Assembly (NCBI RefSeq): GCF_014647855.1
Contig: NZ_BMPZ01000014.1
Location: 1-36,545 of the forward strand
DNA from: Shewanella gelidii
Lineage (GTDB): Bacteria; Pseudomonadota; Gammaproteobacteria; Enterobacterales; Shewanellaceae
DNA: 36,545 nucleotides
Reading direction: 5' to 3'
Shown here: positions 27,277 to 36,545 of the stretch, one piece after another
Layout: each line of letters starts with the position of its first letter
Position numbering within the stretch: position 1 is the first letter of the stretch
The notes under the pieces: generated by a model
Database searches by the model: none
What the model was told of the DNA's origin: nothing
Seen by the model: only the letters and a program-made list of their open reading frames with translations
Position numbers and translations under genes: made by a program

Positions 27277-27848
27277 TTAGTTGCTGATAATCTCAAACAC
27301 TTTAATTACCCGGCGAACCCCGGATGTATTTCTCGCTATATCTACTGCCAAGTCTGCTTGTTCTTTTTCAACGAGTCCCAATAAAAAGACTTCACCATTT
27401 TCAGTAACAACTTTCACGCGTGTCATGTCGAGCTTCTTGTCTTTTAGCATTCGACTTTTCACTTTCGTGGTAATCCAGCTGTCATTGCTGCGTGTTGTAA
27501 ATGATGTGGGGTTCCCGATCCTTATCTGATTATGAATTTGCTTCGCAATTTTCAGATCGGTGACAGCTTTAACGGCTTGATCACGAAGCATTGAGTTTGG
27601 TGCCTGGCCAACCAGCAATACGTTCGTATTCATCGTAATGGCATTAATATGAGTTTGCGATTTCAAGCTTGCTTGTTTACTCAAAGCCGCTGAAATATCA
27701 AAGTCCATATCTGTATCATTCAGTTGGGTCGTGATGCTACGTTCATCATTGGCCATAATGGTGCCGCCAACCGCTCCGACAACCACAACACTCGCGCAGC
27801 CTTGTAACATCAGCAGCATTAAAGAGATGCCTACGAGCCGAATAAACA

Positions 27849-27849
<1 letters not shown>
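27277..27849 (-). CDS. dolP: Dual-BON-domain outer-membrane lipoprotein DolP (YraP)
   Basis: A 190-aa lipoprotein. The signal peptide ends LMLQGC with Cys18 lipidated, and Ala19-Ser20 favours sorting to the outer membrane. Two BON domains follow (about 46-113 and 123-190). In E. coli the homologue supports outer-membrane integrity and BAM/AmiC function, and binds anionic phospholipid through BON2. Its ATG overlaps the diaA stop (TAATG), the same diaA-yraP order as E. coli. The name is by family and context; paralogous BON lipoproteins such as OsmY lack the lipobox. Confidence 0.93.
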
Positions 27850-28454
<605 letters not shown>

Positions 28455-28537
28455 TTAAAATTGCATTCTTATTGCTGCGAGGCAACATTGAAGTAAATAG
28501 GGTTGAAGTCAGCACTTTCTGCTAGCTTCTAAATAAA

Positions 28538-28870
28538 TTAAAACGCGTTTGGCAGCCAGTGGATTTCGGTACCATCTATCGCGATTACATCTAGCCTTAC
28601 CGGCTGATTAATATGATTGAGTTGCTGATAATGTGCTGCAGCTTGTCTAATTCGTTTCATTTGCTTCGCCGAGAGTGCTTGTAGCGCACCGCCGAATTGG
28701 GTTGAACGTCTATATTTGACTTCAACAAACACCATTTGTTCGCCATCTAACATCACCAGATCGATTTCCCCAAACGAATACCGTACATTTTGCGCGATAA
28801 AGCTCAGTCCTTGCTGAATCAAATAGGATTTTGCGAGCGCTTCACCTTGTTGTCCGGAGATACCATTCAT
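28538..28870 (-). CDS. yraN: YraN (UPF0102) predicted endonuclease-like protein
   Basis: A 110-aa protein of the restriction-endonuclease-like fold. The core motif is visible as GEID (34-37), then D42, and VEVK (49-52) giving the E/D-ExK arrangement of PD-(D/E)XK nucleases. The cellular role of YraN is unproven; the fold suggests nucleic-acid binding or Holliday-junction activity. It begins 4 bp after lpoA ends, so the two are one transcript, and it lies upstream of diaA with a 98-bp gap. Confidence 0.94.
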   Translation of the reverse strand: MNGISGQQGEALAKSYLIQQGLSFIAQNVRYSFGEIDLVMLDGEQMVFVEVKYRRSTQFGGALQALSAKQMKRIRQAAAHYQQLNHINQPVRLDVIAIDGTEIHWLPNAF

Positions 28871-28874
28871 GGAT

Positions 28875-30689
28875 TTATAGTTTTCTCAGCTTGCCTCGGC
28901 GATACTTGGCCCAGCTCAACTGTCGCTCAATGGTGCCATCTGCGGTGACGGATAGCACACCTCCTCGGCCTTGATATTGATAGCCAGGAAACGCGCGCAT
29001 TTGCGCAAGTTTGTCGACCAAGTCTAAAGCGTCAAACCCCATAATGAATAAGCGCTTTTGGGTGTTACTCCACTTTGGCCAAATAGATTTGACTAACTTG
29101 GTTTCTGCGCTGTCCTCTAACAGCCATGGTATGTCACTAATCGTTAAATTATTTAGCTCTTGCATGGTTTGGGTTGAGCTATTGTCGAGGCGGCTACGGC
29201 TGGAAGTATACAAAGGCACTGCATCTGCAAATACGCTGAAGTTAACGTCAATAAAGGGCTTGAGAAGCAATAAATCTTTTTTGGGCGATATCATGTAAAT
29301 TGCATCTATATCCCGTCGAGAACGAAAGTCCGCTTCTAATTTGATACCCAGTAACGACTTAATTCGCTTAATACGTTCAAGACTATCAGTCACCCCAAGT
29401 GCCTGTTGCACGGTTTGTTTCATCTTGTCACCATCATAATGATGGACTTCAGCAGGCTCAGAGGTCAGCGCCTGCCAGGCTTGATTGAAACTCTGAGCCA
29501 TCCTGCGTCCAGCGGCATCATTACTTGCTAATACGAGAGGCATTTCAATACCATCTTTAGCGAGCCGCTGTGCGGTATCAGCCGCTTCTTGTGCTGGGGA
29601 TAGGGAAAAATAAAAGCGATTTAAATCGGGCGCTGCATTTTGCGCTTGGTTTAAAAATAGCTGTGGCACAATCTCTGTAGTTGTGGTTTGTTGCAGTGCT
29701 TCGACATTCGATTGCAGTAGTGGCCCGATAATAAAGTTTGCACCATTGCGTACTGCTTGATTGTAAGCTTGGGCAGCACCAGTATTGGTATCATAGAATT
29801 GGATAGCGCGTTGATGCTCCCCTTTAGTCATATAACTAGACAAAATCCCCTGTTTGACAGCATCAGCGATACCGGCTCTTTTTCCGGTTAAGGGTAGCAA
29901 TACTGCAATTTGAGAGGGACGATATGGTTTAGCATTTAAGGCCATCTCAAGGTTTGTGGGGAGTTTCATTGCTCCGGGGTGGTTGGCATTTTGCTGTTGC
30001 CATTGACCAAGATAGCTGACTAGCTCATTTGGGTCGACTGCGTAGTGCTTTGCGATAAAGGCTAATTGTAACCAACCGGCATAAGTGGCGTCTTTCGCAA
30101 AACGCATATGTTGGCTGAGGGTGTCTTCTTCTTGATTTTGTAAAATCGACCAAATTTGGTCATTGACGACATGCGCGTCCTTAGCATCAACATATTGCGT
30201 ATGTCGAACAAGTTCTTTCACTTGCTCAAGCGGCTGTTTATTTTGCTTCAACAACTCTGACCGATAAAGGTGATACTGCGCCATTTGCCATTTGGGGAGT
30301 ATCCAATTTTGTGGAAATGACAAGTGCTCCAGTGCCTTTTGCGGAAAGCCTGACTGTTCAAAGAGCCGTGCTTGTAAGTATTTCTTTTTGGCCTTGAGCT
30401 CTGTTTGAGATGTCAGTGAACCCATGGCTTGCAGTAATTCAGAAGCCGCGTCCAACTGGTTGTCATTTAAATAAGCTTCAGAGGCGAGTAGCAAGTACTT
30501 GGTTTTATCCCAAGCTGAATCCGTTTCGCTTGCCAGTTTCATATAGGCACTTGCATCACTCGTTGCCGCAACCATTGAAATCGCTTTGGTTTCGGTTTGT
30601 TGGGCTGGTGGCGTGGTACCACAACCAATGATAATGCTCGACAAAAAGGCAAGATAAATAAGTTTTGAATGATTCAGTCTTTTTAACAC
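28875..30689 (-). CDS. lpoA: Penicillin-binding protein 1A activator LpoA
   Basis: A 604-aa outer-membrane lipoprotein (E. coli 678). The start is GTG 30689. A signal peptide ends IIIGC with Cys23 lipidated. The N-terminal half (about 45-230) is helical with TPR-like repeats, and the C-terminal half (about 255-590) has a periplasmic-binding-protein fold ([13 protein letters not shown] is the first strand-loop). LpoA reaches through the peptidoglycan to stimulate PBP1A, which is encoded at 12181-14769. It is divergent from rsmI with an 84-bp gap and leads yraN by 4 bp. Confidence 0.95.
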   Translation of the reverse strand: MLKRLNHSKLIYLAFLSSIIIGCGTTPPAQQTETKAISMVAATSDASAYMKLASETDSAWDKTKYLLLASEAYLNDNQLDAASELLQAMGSLTSQTELKAKKKYLQARLFEQSGFPQKALEHLSFPQNWILPKWQMAQYHLYRSELLKQNKQPLEQVKELVRHTQYVDAKDAHVVNDQIWSILQNQEEDTLSQHMRFAKDATYAGWLQLAFIAKHYAVDPNELVSYLGQWQQQNANHPGAMKLPTNLEMALNAKPYRPSQIAVLLPLTGKRAGIADAVKQGILSSYMTKGEHQRAIQFYDTNTGAAQAYNQAVRNGANFIIGPLLQSNVEALQQTTTTEIVPQLFLNQAQNAAPDLNRFYFSLSPAQEAADTAQRLAKDGIEMPLVLASNDAAGRRMAQSFNQAWQALTSEPAEVHHYDGDKMKQTVQQALGVTDSLERIKRIKSLLGIKLEADFRSRRDIDAIYMISPKKDLLLLKPFIDVNFSVFADAVPLYTSSRSRLDNSSTQTMQELNNLTISDIPWLLEDSAETKLVKSIWPKWSNTQKRLFIMGFDALDLVDKLAQMRAFPGYQYQGRGGVLSVTADGTIERQLSWAKYRRGKLRKL

Positions 30690-30773
30690 AGGGCTTCACT
30701 CTGGTAAGATGCTGGCAATAGTTTAACCTGCTCTCACTCTTGACGAAAGTCTTGCTACATTACAGAGGTACAT

Positions 30774-31616
30774 ATGGACCTAAAGGTCGCACTTTATATT
30801 GTTCCCACGCCAATCGGTAACTTAGGAGATATCAGCGAAAGGGCGCTAGATATATTGAGGCAAGTTTCTCTCATCGCTTGTGAGGATACGCGGCATAGTG
30901 GCAAGTTATTGAGTCATTTTGGCATTGAAACCCGTAAAGTCGCTTTGCATGATCATAACGAACGCGATAAAGCGCAATGGATCGCGCAGAAGTTGGCGGC
31001 TGGCGAGTCCGTTGCGCTCATTTCTGATGCCGGTACGCCACTGATATCTGATCCTGGCTATCATCTGGTTTCTATTGTCCGTCAAGAAGGTTTTGAGGTT
31101 ATACCACTCCCCGGCCCTTGCGCCGCGATTACAGCTTTAAGTGCTTCGGGATTACCATCGGACCGTTTTTCTTTTGAGGGGTTCTTACCTGCAAAAGAGA
31201 AGGGACGAATCGATAAACTAAGTGCTTTGAAGCAAGATCCTCGCACATTGATATTTTACGAATCACCGCATCGAATCGTACACAGCTTAGAGTCCATCGT
31301 GAGCGTTTTAGGCGAAGATAGAGTCATCGCAATGGCTCGGGAAATCACAAAAACATTTGAAACATTTCTTACCGGAACGGCAGCAGAAGTGTTGGATAAG
31401 GTCAAAAGTGATCCTAATCAGCAGCGAGGCGAAATGGTCTTAATGTGTCATGGCTATCGAAGCATGCAGGAAGATGAGTTACCAATTGCAGCAATAGAAA
31501 CACTCACATTATTGTGTACAGAACTGCCACTGAAGAAAGCTTCAGCACTCGCAGCGCAACTACACAATTTAAAAAAGAATGCACTTTATAAGTACGGACT
31601 TGCGAATAACTTATAG
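30774..31616 (+). CDS. rsmI: 16S rRNA 2'-O-ribose C1402 methyltransferase RsmI
   Basis: A 280-aa SAM-dependent methyltransferase (E. coli 286) of the tetrapyrrole-methylase fold that methylates C1402 in the 16S decoding centre. TPIGNLGDI is at 12-20 and CEDTRHSG at 36-43. The SAM-binding loop [11 protein letters not shown] is at 85-95, and PLPGPCA and FYESPHRI follow. AGAGGT precedes the ATG. It is divergent from lpoA and reads toward rnpB, a conserved neighbourhood in gammaproteobacteria. Confidence 0.97.
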   Translation: MDLKVALYIVPTPIGNLGDISERALDILRQVSLIACEDTRHSGKLLSHFGIETRKVALHDHNERDKAQWIAQKLAAGESVALISDAGTPLISDPGYHLVSIVRQEGFEVIPLPGPCAAITALSASGLPSDRFSFEGFLPAKEKGRIDKLSALKQDPRTLIFYESPHRIVHSLESIVSVLGEDRVIAMAREITKTFETFLTGTAAEVLDKVKSDPNQQRGEMVLMCHGYRSMQEDELPIAAIETLTLLCTELPLKKASALAAQLHNLKKNALYKYGLANNL

Positions 31617-31664
31617 GTGTGAACATTGATTGTGTCGAATTCAGACGAATTCGGCTGGAATAGA

Positions 31665-31693
31665 TTGGCGTGAAGTGCAACTTCCGCTATAAT
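31665..31693 (+). promoter_or_regulatory. rnpB promoter
   Basis: TTGGCG (31665-31670), 17 bp, TATAAT (31688-31693). The start of the RNA at 31700-31702 is 7-9 bp past the -10 box. The CCGCGCC discriminator is GC-rich, as in stable-RNA promoters. Confidence 0.88.
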
Positions 31694-31700
31694 CCGCGCC

Positions 31701-32043
<343 letters not shown>

Positions 32044-32052
32044 ACTCTTTAT

Positions 32053-32090
32053 ATAAAGGGCCTCACAGCGATGTGAGGCCCTTTATGTTT
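32053..32090 (+). terminator. Rho-independent terminator of rnpB
   Basis: A perfect 15-bp stem (32053-32067 with 32072-32086) with a GCGA loop, followed by GTTT. The lower stem is A/T (ATAAAG/CTTTAT), so it provides the T-tract. Confidence 0.92.
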
Positions 32091-32423
32091 ATACCTGTGC
32101 TACAAAGTGTGCCACAAACTGGTACACACAAAATTCCCTATCTCCTATACCTTCATTGATAGCGAGCCATATGAAATCAATCTCAATTCGCATCGCGCAA
32201 AATAGCAATTTATCCTGAGACTTCATTCAAGCAGCTTTTGAGATGTTTTACTTCGTGTGAGTTGAATATGGTCATTAAGCCAAAGGTTTAAAGGTTACGT
32301 GAGCAGGGCAAAGTCGAAGGAGGGGAATTCATTTGCTTCATGTGAAAGTTTGAATGCCTGAGTGCGATCGTTGTACCGAATTGATTTGATAGTTGTTAAA
32401 TGTGATCTCTAGACAACGAGAGT
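32091..32423. other. Intergenic region between rnpB and the cytochrome gene
   Basis: About 330 bp without a convincing reading frame on either strand. No RNA gene, repeat or binding site is clear. In Pseudomonas, and as far as I recall in Shewanella, mraZ and the cell-wall cluster follow rnpB; here the conserved order stops at this stretch. Confidence 0.5.
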
Positions 32424-32452
32424 GAAAAAAGTAAGGCGGCCAGCTGGCCGCC
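32424..32452 (-). terminator. Terminator of the multiheme cytochrome gene
   Basis: An 18-bp perfect palindrome GGCGGCCAGCTGGCCGCC at 32435-32452. Read on the minus strand it is followed by TTACTTTTTTC, giving a U-tract. It ends the minus-strand transcript 53 bp after the stop codon. Confidence 0.85.
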
Positions 32453-32504
32453 ACTTATACTTCCCTCTACCAACTCTGCAGAGCGGTAATAAAAATATGA
32501 GCCG

Positions 32505-34490
32505 TTAAAGCGCTCGTTCGAAGTTATGATATTTATCAATACCGAATGTTTTACCTGAGTCATGGCATGTAGCACAAGATTCAGAAGTTCCTTCTGTATA
32601 CCAGCCAGTATTGTTTGGAACGTTTAGCTCGCCACCATTTTGTTGCATATGGTTTAGTGCTTGCTCTGAATCATGGCAAGCAAAGCAATTCGCCGTGATG
32701 GGACTTGTCATAACTCCAGCATTGCCTTCGTTATATGCTTTAGACAGCATGTACTGGTTGGGTACATCAGCTAAACTTACGCCGTCAGCATGACATGACA
32801 CACAATTATCGGCATTTAAGCTGTCAGCCGAATTCACTAAGTTTTCACCGGTTTCTTCGTCAACTTTGGCACCAGAAAGCGCGTTACCTACGCCCCAGTG
32901 CATACTGTGAACCATAGGACCAAAACCGGGAGCCGAATATGCAGCTCTCCGATCTTGACCGTTGTTATGACAGGCAACACAATCTAAGCCACCATTACGA
33001 TAGCTACCATTTTTGTGGTAGTTAGTATCGTTGTTGTGACAAGTGGTGCAACTATCTGTGGTGACTGCGTGGCGACGGCCCCAATCTTGAACTTTTTCAA
33101 AATTAATTGGATCAACAACGCTACTATAACCCGTAAATGAAACGCCAAATTCGCCATCACTATCTTCCCAGTTTGTATCTGCGATGGTAATTCTAGAGCT
33201 TGCAGACAGGTTTGTTAATTCATACCCTTCTGTCAATTCTCCATAGCAGACTGATCGAGATCCATCAGCTTGCTCAATATAACCTTCTGCACCATGAGTA
33301 ATCACTCGCGCCACAATGGAGTCATTGTGATAATTGTTGATATATGCGCCACCATATGTCACTTCATGATTGGCATACATTTCGCCAATGTTCAATTGGA
33401 CAGGTGTTCCACTAGAAATATTAAATAAAGCGATGTCAACGCAGTAGCCTGAAGTCCACGCATTGCCTTTGTGATCGATCCATTCATCCATCGTTGGGTT
33501 AAAGTATGGCATGCTTGTTGTGGTGTAGTGGTTCGAGCGAATGACTTCACGCTCATTCAGACCGACAAGTGTCGATTTAGCATGGAATTCACGGGCATCA
33601 AAATCGCCTACGGCCTGAACGATCGCAGCAGCTGAGGCTCCTGAAGTATGACAGTCACTACAGCCATTGCCTGCAATGCTGGTATTGATGACAGGCTCAG
33701 CATGGCAGGTATAGCAGTTGGCAGGCGTGAAATCTTTTTCAAATTTCTGGTGATTAATATGACCCAATTTTTGTATGGTATTTTTAGCATATCCACCTGT
33801 TTCGTCATATTCGCCAGCCTCATTTAGCCCGCGGGCAATATTGTTATGGCACACCATACAGCCACCGACAAAGTCGACTTCGCCTTTGGTGTTTAGTGCG
33901 ACATATTTTGCATGCTTAATATCTGAAGTGGCATAGTCCACATGGCATGAGTAACAGGTTTCAGTCGTCGTTGTATGTATGCTCTCGGGCTTGTTTACAA
34001 TAACATATGGAGAGTCAGCAATCGTTTCGCCGTCGCCCACTTGTAATCGAGTTAATACCTCTGAATCGGCTTGAACAGATGCTATTGGTGCTATTAGCTG
34101 ATAATGACCGTCGTCAAGCATAGTTAAGGCCGCGCCTTCGGTTGGCTCGTCTCCACCGACAGTGACTGTGCCACCGACTTCACCATCACGTGAGCGCTGA
34201 ATTCCCTGTTCAGTTTTAAGGGCTAAATAGACAGACGCCTCAGATAGGCCGTTGATCAAAACACCATTTTCGTTTGTTATTTCAAACTCAATCGTCACTT
34301 TACCGTCTTCAACGTGATGGGAAATAAACTCAATATTGGTTACTTCTGATGTTTCTACAGTAGAGGTGTCACCAGGTGCTCCAGGCTCACCCGGTGCGCC
34401 GTCTTGGCCGTCTTTCCCATCACTGCATCCCACCATGCTGATAGCGGCTATAAGCGCCATCGTTAGTAAAGATTTATTATATCGACTCAT
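32505..34490 (-). CDS. OmcA/MtrC-family multiheme c-type cytochrome lipoprotein (nine CXXCH)
   Basis: A 661-aa predicted outer-membrane lipoprotein. The signal peptide ends SMVGC (Cys22), followed by collagen-like Gly-X-Y repeats at 25-41, as in OmcA-type proteins. Nine CXXCH heme motifs start at Cys179, 211, 259, 277, 481, 504, 563, 602 and 639: four before and five after a non-heme β-rich middle (about 285-475) with Cys350 and Cys415. OmcA/MtrC relatives normally carry ten hemes as two groups of five, so one N-terminal heme is missing. The family moves electrons to extracellular acceptors (metals, flavins). No MtrA or MtrB gene is nearby. The start at 34490 has AGGGA upstream; an earlier Met at 34538 would lengthen the signal peptide oddly. 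It probably responds to the adjacent LysR-type regulator. Confidence 0.88.
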   Translation of the reverse strand: MSRYNKSLLTMALIAAISMVGCSDGKDGQDGAPGEPGAPGDTSTVETSEVTNIEFISHHVEDGKVTIEFEITNENGVLINGLSEASVYLALKTEQGIQRSRDGEVGGTVTVGGDEPTEGAALTMLDDGHYQLIAPIASVQADSEVLTRLQVGDGETIADSPYVIVNKPESIHTTTTETCYSCHVDYATSDIKHAKYVALNTKGEVDFVGGCMVCHNNIARGLNEAGEYDETGGYAKNTIQKLGHINHQKFEKDFTPANCYTCHAEPVINTSIAGNGCSDCHTSGASAAAIVQAVGDFDAREFHAKSTLVGLNEREVIRSNHYTTTSMPYFNPTMDEWIDHKGNAWTSGYCVDIALFNISSGTPVQLNIGEMYANHEVTYGGAYINNYHNDSIVARVITHGAEGYIEQADGSRSVCYGELTEGYELTNLSASSRITIADTNWEDSDGEFGVSFTGYSSVVDPINFEKVQDWGRRHAVTTDSCTTCHNNDTNYHKNGSYRNGGLDCVACHNNGQDRRAAYSAPGFGPMVHSMHWGVGNALSGAKVDEETGENLVNSADSLNADNCVSCHADGVSLADVPNQYMLSKAYNEGNAGVMTSPITANCFACHDSEQALNHMQQNGGELNVPNNTGWYTEGTSESCATCHDSGKTFGIDKYHNFERAL

Positions 34491-34569
34491 TATCTGTTCC
34501 CTTTTGTAGGTATTATGGGGCTTATGCAGTAAATACAATATAAAGAAATGACTAAAAACTGAACGCGGG

Positions 34570-34582
34570 CATACGAAGTATG
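34570..34582. promoter_or_regulatory. Inverted repeat CATAC-GAA-GTATG upstream of the cytochrome
   Basis: A perfect 5-bp inverted repeat with a 3-bp spacer, 80 bp upstream of the cytochrome start and between it and the LysR-type gene. It is a plausible operator for that regulator. A weak promoter-like CATAAT (minus strand, near 34512) lies between it and the start codon. Confidence 0.35.
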
Positions 34583-34674
34583 TGATTAGGAATTAAAGAT
34601 GTTGTTCCCGATATTTCAATAACTAAAACTAGCAATTTCGCCATCTGAAATGAGTTTCGAAATATCTTTTAAAG

Positions 34675-35640
34675 CTATGTCGATTTGAGTATGTCGGTAA
34701 CTATATCAATGACTATTGATCTTCTCTCTTCGTTATATCTACGGTTTTTCAGCCTCTTTTCGATGAGATAGTACTGTGGAGCACTCTGTCCGATGTGCAA
34801 TTTATGATGTTGTTCATGATCTAAAGCTTCTGTTCTGAGCGCGGGAATATTGCTGTACATGTCAACATCTACGGCAGATATGAATGCTAAGCTACCCATC
34901 GTTAAAAGATGGCTTAGCAACTCTTCCTTACTCATTACTTTATCCACGTCGGCTAATTCAACTCTGGCATTCCGACAGTACAATTCAAGTGGATCTATTC
35001 GATCATTAAACCCTATGCTTTCTAGGTAGGCAAATGGATACATTGCTATTTGTTCTAACGTGATTTGAGGTGAATATTCCCAAATAGGGTGCTCTTGCTT
35101 GGCGGCTAAGTAGAGGCTGTTAGGCGCGCCTAAATGTTCACAGTTCAACCCCGCTGCTTCAGAGCTTTCCAGTGTAATTCCAAAATCAATTTGGCCATCA
35201 CTAATTAACTCTTCAGAGCTGCGTCCCCATTGTTGCAAGCGAATTTTGCCCAGCACTTCTTGTTGAGGATGCTGGTTAAGAGCAAGGGCTAGGCTCGTCA
35301 TAATATATTTCGATACTGCTATATTGATGGTTGGTGCAAAAGTTGATTCGGGTTCGCCAAGTGCGACTTGATCGAGGTGAGAAACAATTCGATAAAAATC
35401 GCAGATTGGCTTATACAGCGCTTCGGCCAAAGGGGTTGGCTTTAAACCCTGTTGTCTACGATAAAACAGCTCATCATCAAAAGCGGTACGAAGTGATGCT
35501 AAACATCGGCTTACTTTGGGGGCGGATACCTCTAGTTCACTTGCGGTATTATTTGCGGCCCCTTTTTCATAAAGTACTTTGAACACTATCAGACTAAAAA
35601 TATCGAGTTCTGAAATTACCCTTAAAGACTTACTTAGCAT
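34675..35640 (-). CDS. LysR-type transcriptional regulator
   Basis: A 321-aa regulator. The winged helix-turn-helix is at about 12-70 (recognition part near ASELEVSAPKVSRCLASLR), and the linker helix is followed by a two-lobed substrate-binding domain (about 105-310). The effector cannot be named. It lies directly upstream of, and on the same strand as, the multiheme cytochrome gene with a 184-bp gap, so control of that gene is a reasonable inference. The Shine-Dalgarno sequence is poor. Candidate operator sites lie at 35650-35705, upstream of its own start, suggesting autoregulation. Confidence 0.88.
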   Translation of the reverse strand: MLSKSLRVISELDIFSLIVFKVLYEKGAANNTASELEVSAPKVSRCLASLRTAFDDELFYRRQQGLKPTPLAEALYKPICDFYRIVSHLDQVALGEPESTFAPTINIAVSKYIMTSLALALNQHPQQEVLGKIRLQQWGRSSEELISDGQIDFGITLESSEAAGLNCEHLGAPNSLYLAAKQEHPIWEYSPQITLEQIAMYPFAYLESIGFNDRIDPLELYCRNARVELADVDKVMSKEELLSHLLTMGSLAFISAVDVDMYSNIPALRTEALDHEQHHKLHIGQSAPQYYLIEKRLKNRRYNEERRSIVIDIVTDILKST

Positions 35641-35649
35641 AGTGAAAAC

Positions 35650-35705
35650 TCAATATTAACTAGAAGAATTATAAATATGTATAGCACATAGGTATTCAAT
35701 ATTGA
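35650..35705. promoter_or_regulatory. Possible autoregulatory sites of the LysR-type gene
   Basis: Upstream of the regulator start are TCAATATT (35650-35657), the inverted repeat TATGT-N5-ACATA (35676-35690), and the palindrome TCAATATTGA (35696-35705), whose left half repeats the first site. A TATAAT box (minus strand, near 35668-35673) lies among them. Dyads of this kind are typical LysR-type targets; binding is inferred. Confidence 0.35.
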
Positions 35706-36420
35706 GCGCAAAAAAATGTTAACTTTAATTTTGTGACCCTTAGCAAGCCGTCCATTTTTGTTGGTCTAAAATTGTATAGGCTGTTCTAGAGATTTTCACG
35801 TTGCATAGAATAGGCAGAATAGTCATTAACTGGAGAGTGATGATTTCAACTATTAGAACATCATTAAGGGGCAGGGTGTAAAGAAAAGGCTTGTGCAACC
35901 TTCTGGTTTGTACATGGCTGCTGACAGTCCCAACGGATTTAACGCTGCTCTTTTCAAGGGCATCTATTGCGATATCATTGAAGCTTAGCTCGAATTGAAA
36001 AATCCTGATTTTCATATGATGACGTGAAGACACATAAATAAGTCTGTGCCAATGACGTTTTCTCAGCAGTTGAGTCTAGCTAAGTTATACATCTGCAAGC
36101 TTGTAGGAATATCCTCACCCAATGATCCGATAGCGGAAGTCATAATGTTTAGTGGAATATTGATTCATCGATGGTATTAAGTCGGCGTGTTTATGTGTTG
36201 TTCGTTTTCGATGATGCCTGACAAAACGCCTCCTTCAAGTACCTGTGATGATGCGAATGTACTTATCTACTCTTTTTATTTGTCAAAGCCTCAGTGCCTA
36301 GTCGAGCCTATTGTATGTAATTTATGCATGTTGCTGTAGGATTGTGGATAACTCTGTGGGTTTAATGTTCGAAAGGAGGGGGTAAATCTAAAGATCGAAA
36401 AAAGATCGTTTTTCTACAGA
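35706..36420. other. Non-coding or poorly coding region before the rrn promoter
   Basis: About 715 bp. A 97-codon minus-strand frame (35740-36033) lacks a ribosome site and resembles no family I know, so it is not called. No repeat, tRNA or terminator is convincing. The last 60 bp become A/T-rich with AAGATCG repeated at about 36391 and 36402, fitting an UP element or Fis region for the rRNA promoter. Confidence 0.5.
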
Positions 36421-36427
36421 AAAGCCC

Positions 36428-36455
36428 TTGCGCGGTTTCAAAATCTCCCTATAAT
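36428..36455 (+). promoter_or_regulatory. rRNA operon P1-type promoter
   Basis: TTGCGC (36428-36433), 16 bp, TATAAT (36450-36455), then a GC-rich discriminator GCGCATCC. The 16-bp spacer, GC discriminator and following CACTGACACGG are hallmarks of rrn promoters in Shewanella, Vibrio and relatives, giving growth-rate and ppGpp control. A/T-rich sequence lies just upstream. Confidence 0.85.
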
Positions 36456-36461
36456 GCGCAT

Positions 36462-36545
36462 CCACTGACACGGCAGAGCAACTTCGCAAGAAGGTGATAA
36501 AGCCAGTCAGGGCGCAGAATTAGCCTTGGTTAATTCATCGGTGCA
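36462..36545 (+). other. Start of an rRNA operon leader
   Basis: About 80 nt downstream of the P1 promoter, beginning near CCACTGACACGG. The 16S gene itself is beyond the window edge, so the assignment rests on promoter type and leader sequence. A tRNA operon driven by a similar promoter is the main alternative. Confidence 0.65.

Noticed and set aside
31637..31654. CGAATTC repeated twice upstream of the rnpB promoter
   Set aside because: A short direct repeat with no further copies; not enough to call an element.
34491..34538. Upstream Met for the multiheme cytochrome
   Set aside because: It would add 16 polar residues before a complete signal peptide, and ATG 34490 has its own ribosome site.
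34571..34581. ATACGAAGTAT resembling part of a loxP arm
   Set aside because: Only an 11-bp chance likeness; no second arm, spacer or recombinase gene is present.
35740..36033. A 97-codon minus-strand open frame before the rrn promoter
   Set aside because: Start would be GTG with no ribosome site, composition is unlike the neighbouring genes, and no family resemblance is visible. A decayed gene cannot be excluded.

Overview
The window looks like chromosomal DNA of a marine gammaproteobacterium in the Alteromonadales, closest in gene content and order to Shewanella. This rests on remembered synteny (cinA, DUF1439 lipoprotein, ppc, argE/argCBFGH, mrcA, pilMNOPQ, aroKB, damX, dam, rpe, gph, trpS, then dolP-diaA-yraN-lpoA-rsmI-rnpB) and on an OmcA/MtrC-type multiheme cytochrome. 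ArgH is not fused to an N-acetylglutamate synthase domain as it is in Vibrio and Moritella. No database search was possible.

Layout. Positions 1-230 are the tail of a ribosomal RNA operon: a 5S remnant that keeps both ends but lacks the middle, then tRNA-Asp(GTC) and a strong terminator. Next come cinA/pncC (+) and a minus-strand pair, ppc and a DUF1439 lipoprotein. The arginine block follows: argE (-) is divergent from argCBFGH (+). It supplies most ornithine-to-arginine enzymes; argA, argD and carAB are not here. PBP1A (mrcA, -) is divergent from pilMNOPQ (+), the type IV pilus alignment complex and secretin. A second housekeeping run holds aroK, aroB, damX, dam, rpe, gph and trpS. It is interrupted on the minus strand by two small membrane-protein genes, one of them a 59-codon DUF2970 gene.

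From 27.2 to 32.1 kb lie dolP, diaA/gmhA-like, yraN, lpoA (all -), rsmI (+) and the RNase P RNA gene rnpB. LpoA is the outer-membrane activator of PBP1A, so both partners are in this window. Downstream of rnpB the housekeeping synteny stops. A lone nine-heme OmcA/MtrC-like lipoprotein cytochrome and a LysR-type regulator follow, then about 800 bp of poorly coding DNA. The window ends with a typical rRNA P1 promoter and the start of an rrn leader. It therefore spans the interval between the end of one rrn operon and the start of another, both reading left to right.

Most of the window is conserved core genome. The places that deserve attention are the deleted 5S gene, the cytochrome/LysR insertion between rnpB and an rrn operon, the DiaA homologue that keeps the GmhA catalytic residues, the tandem hairpins between argG and argH, and the small dam-rpe genes. 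I saw no CRISPR array, complete insertion sequence, prophage gene or obvious defence system.
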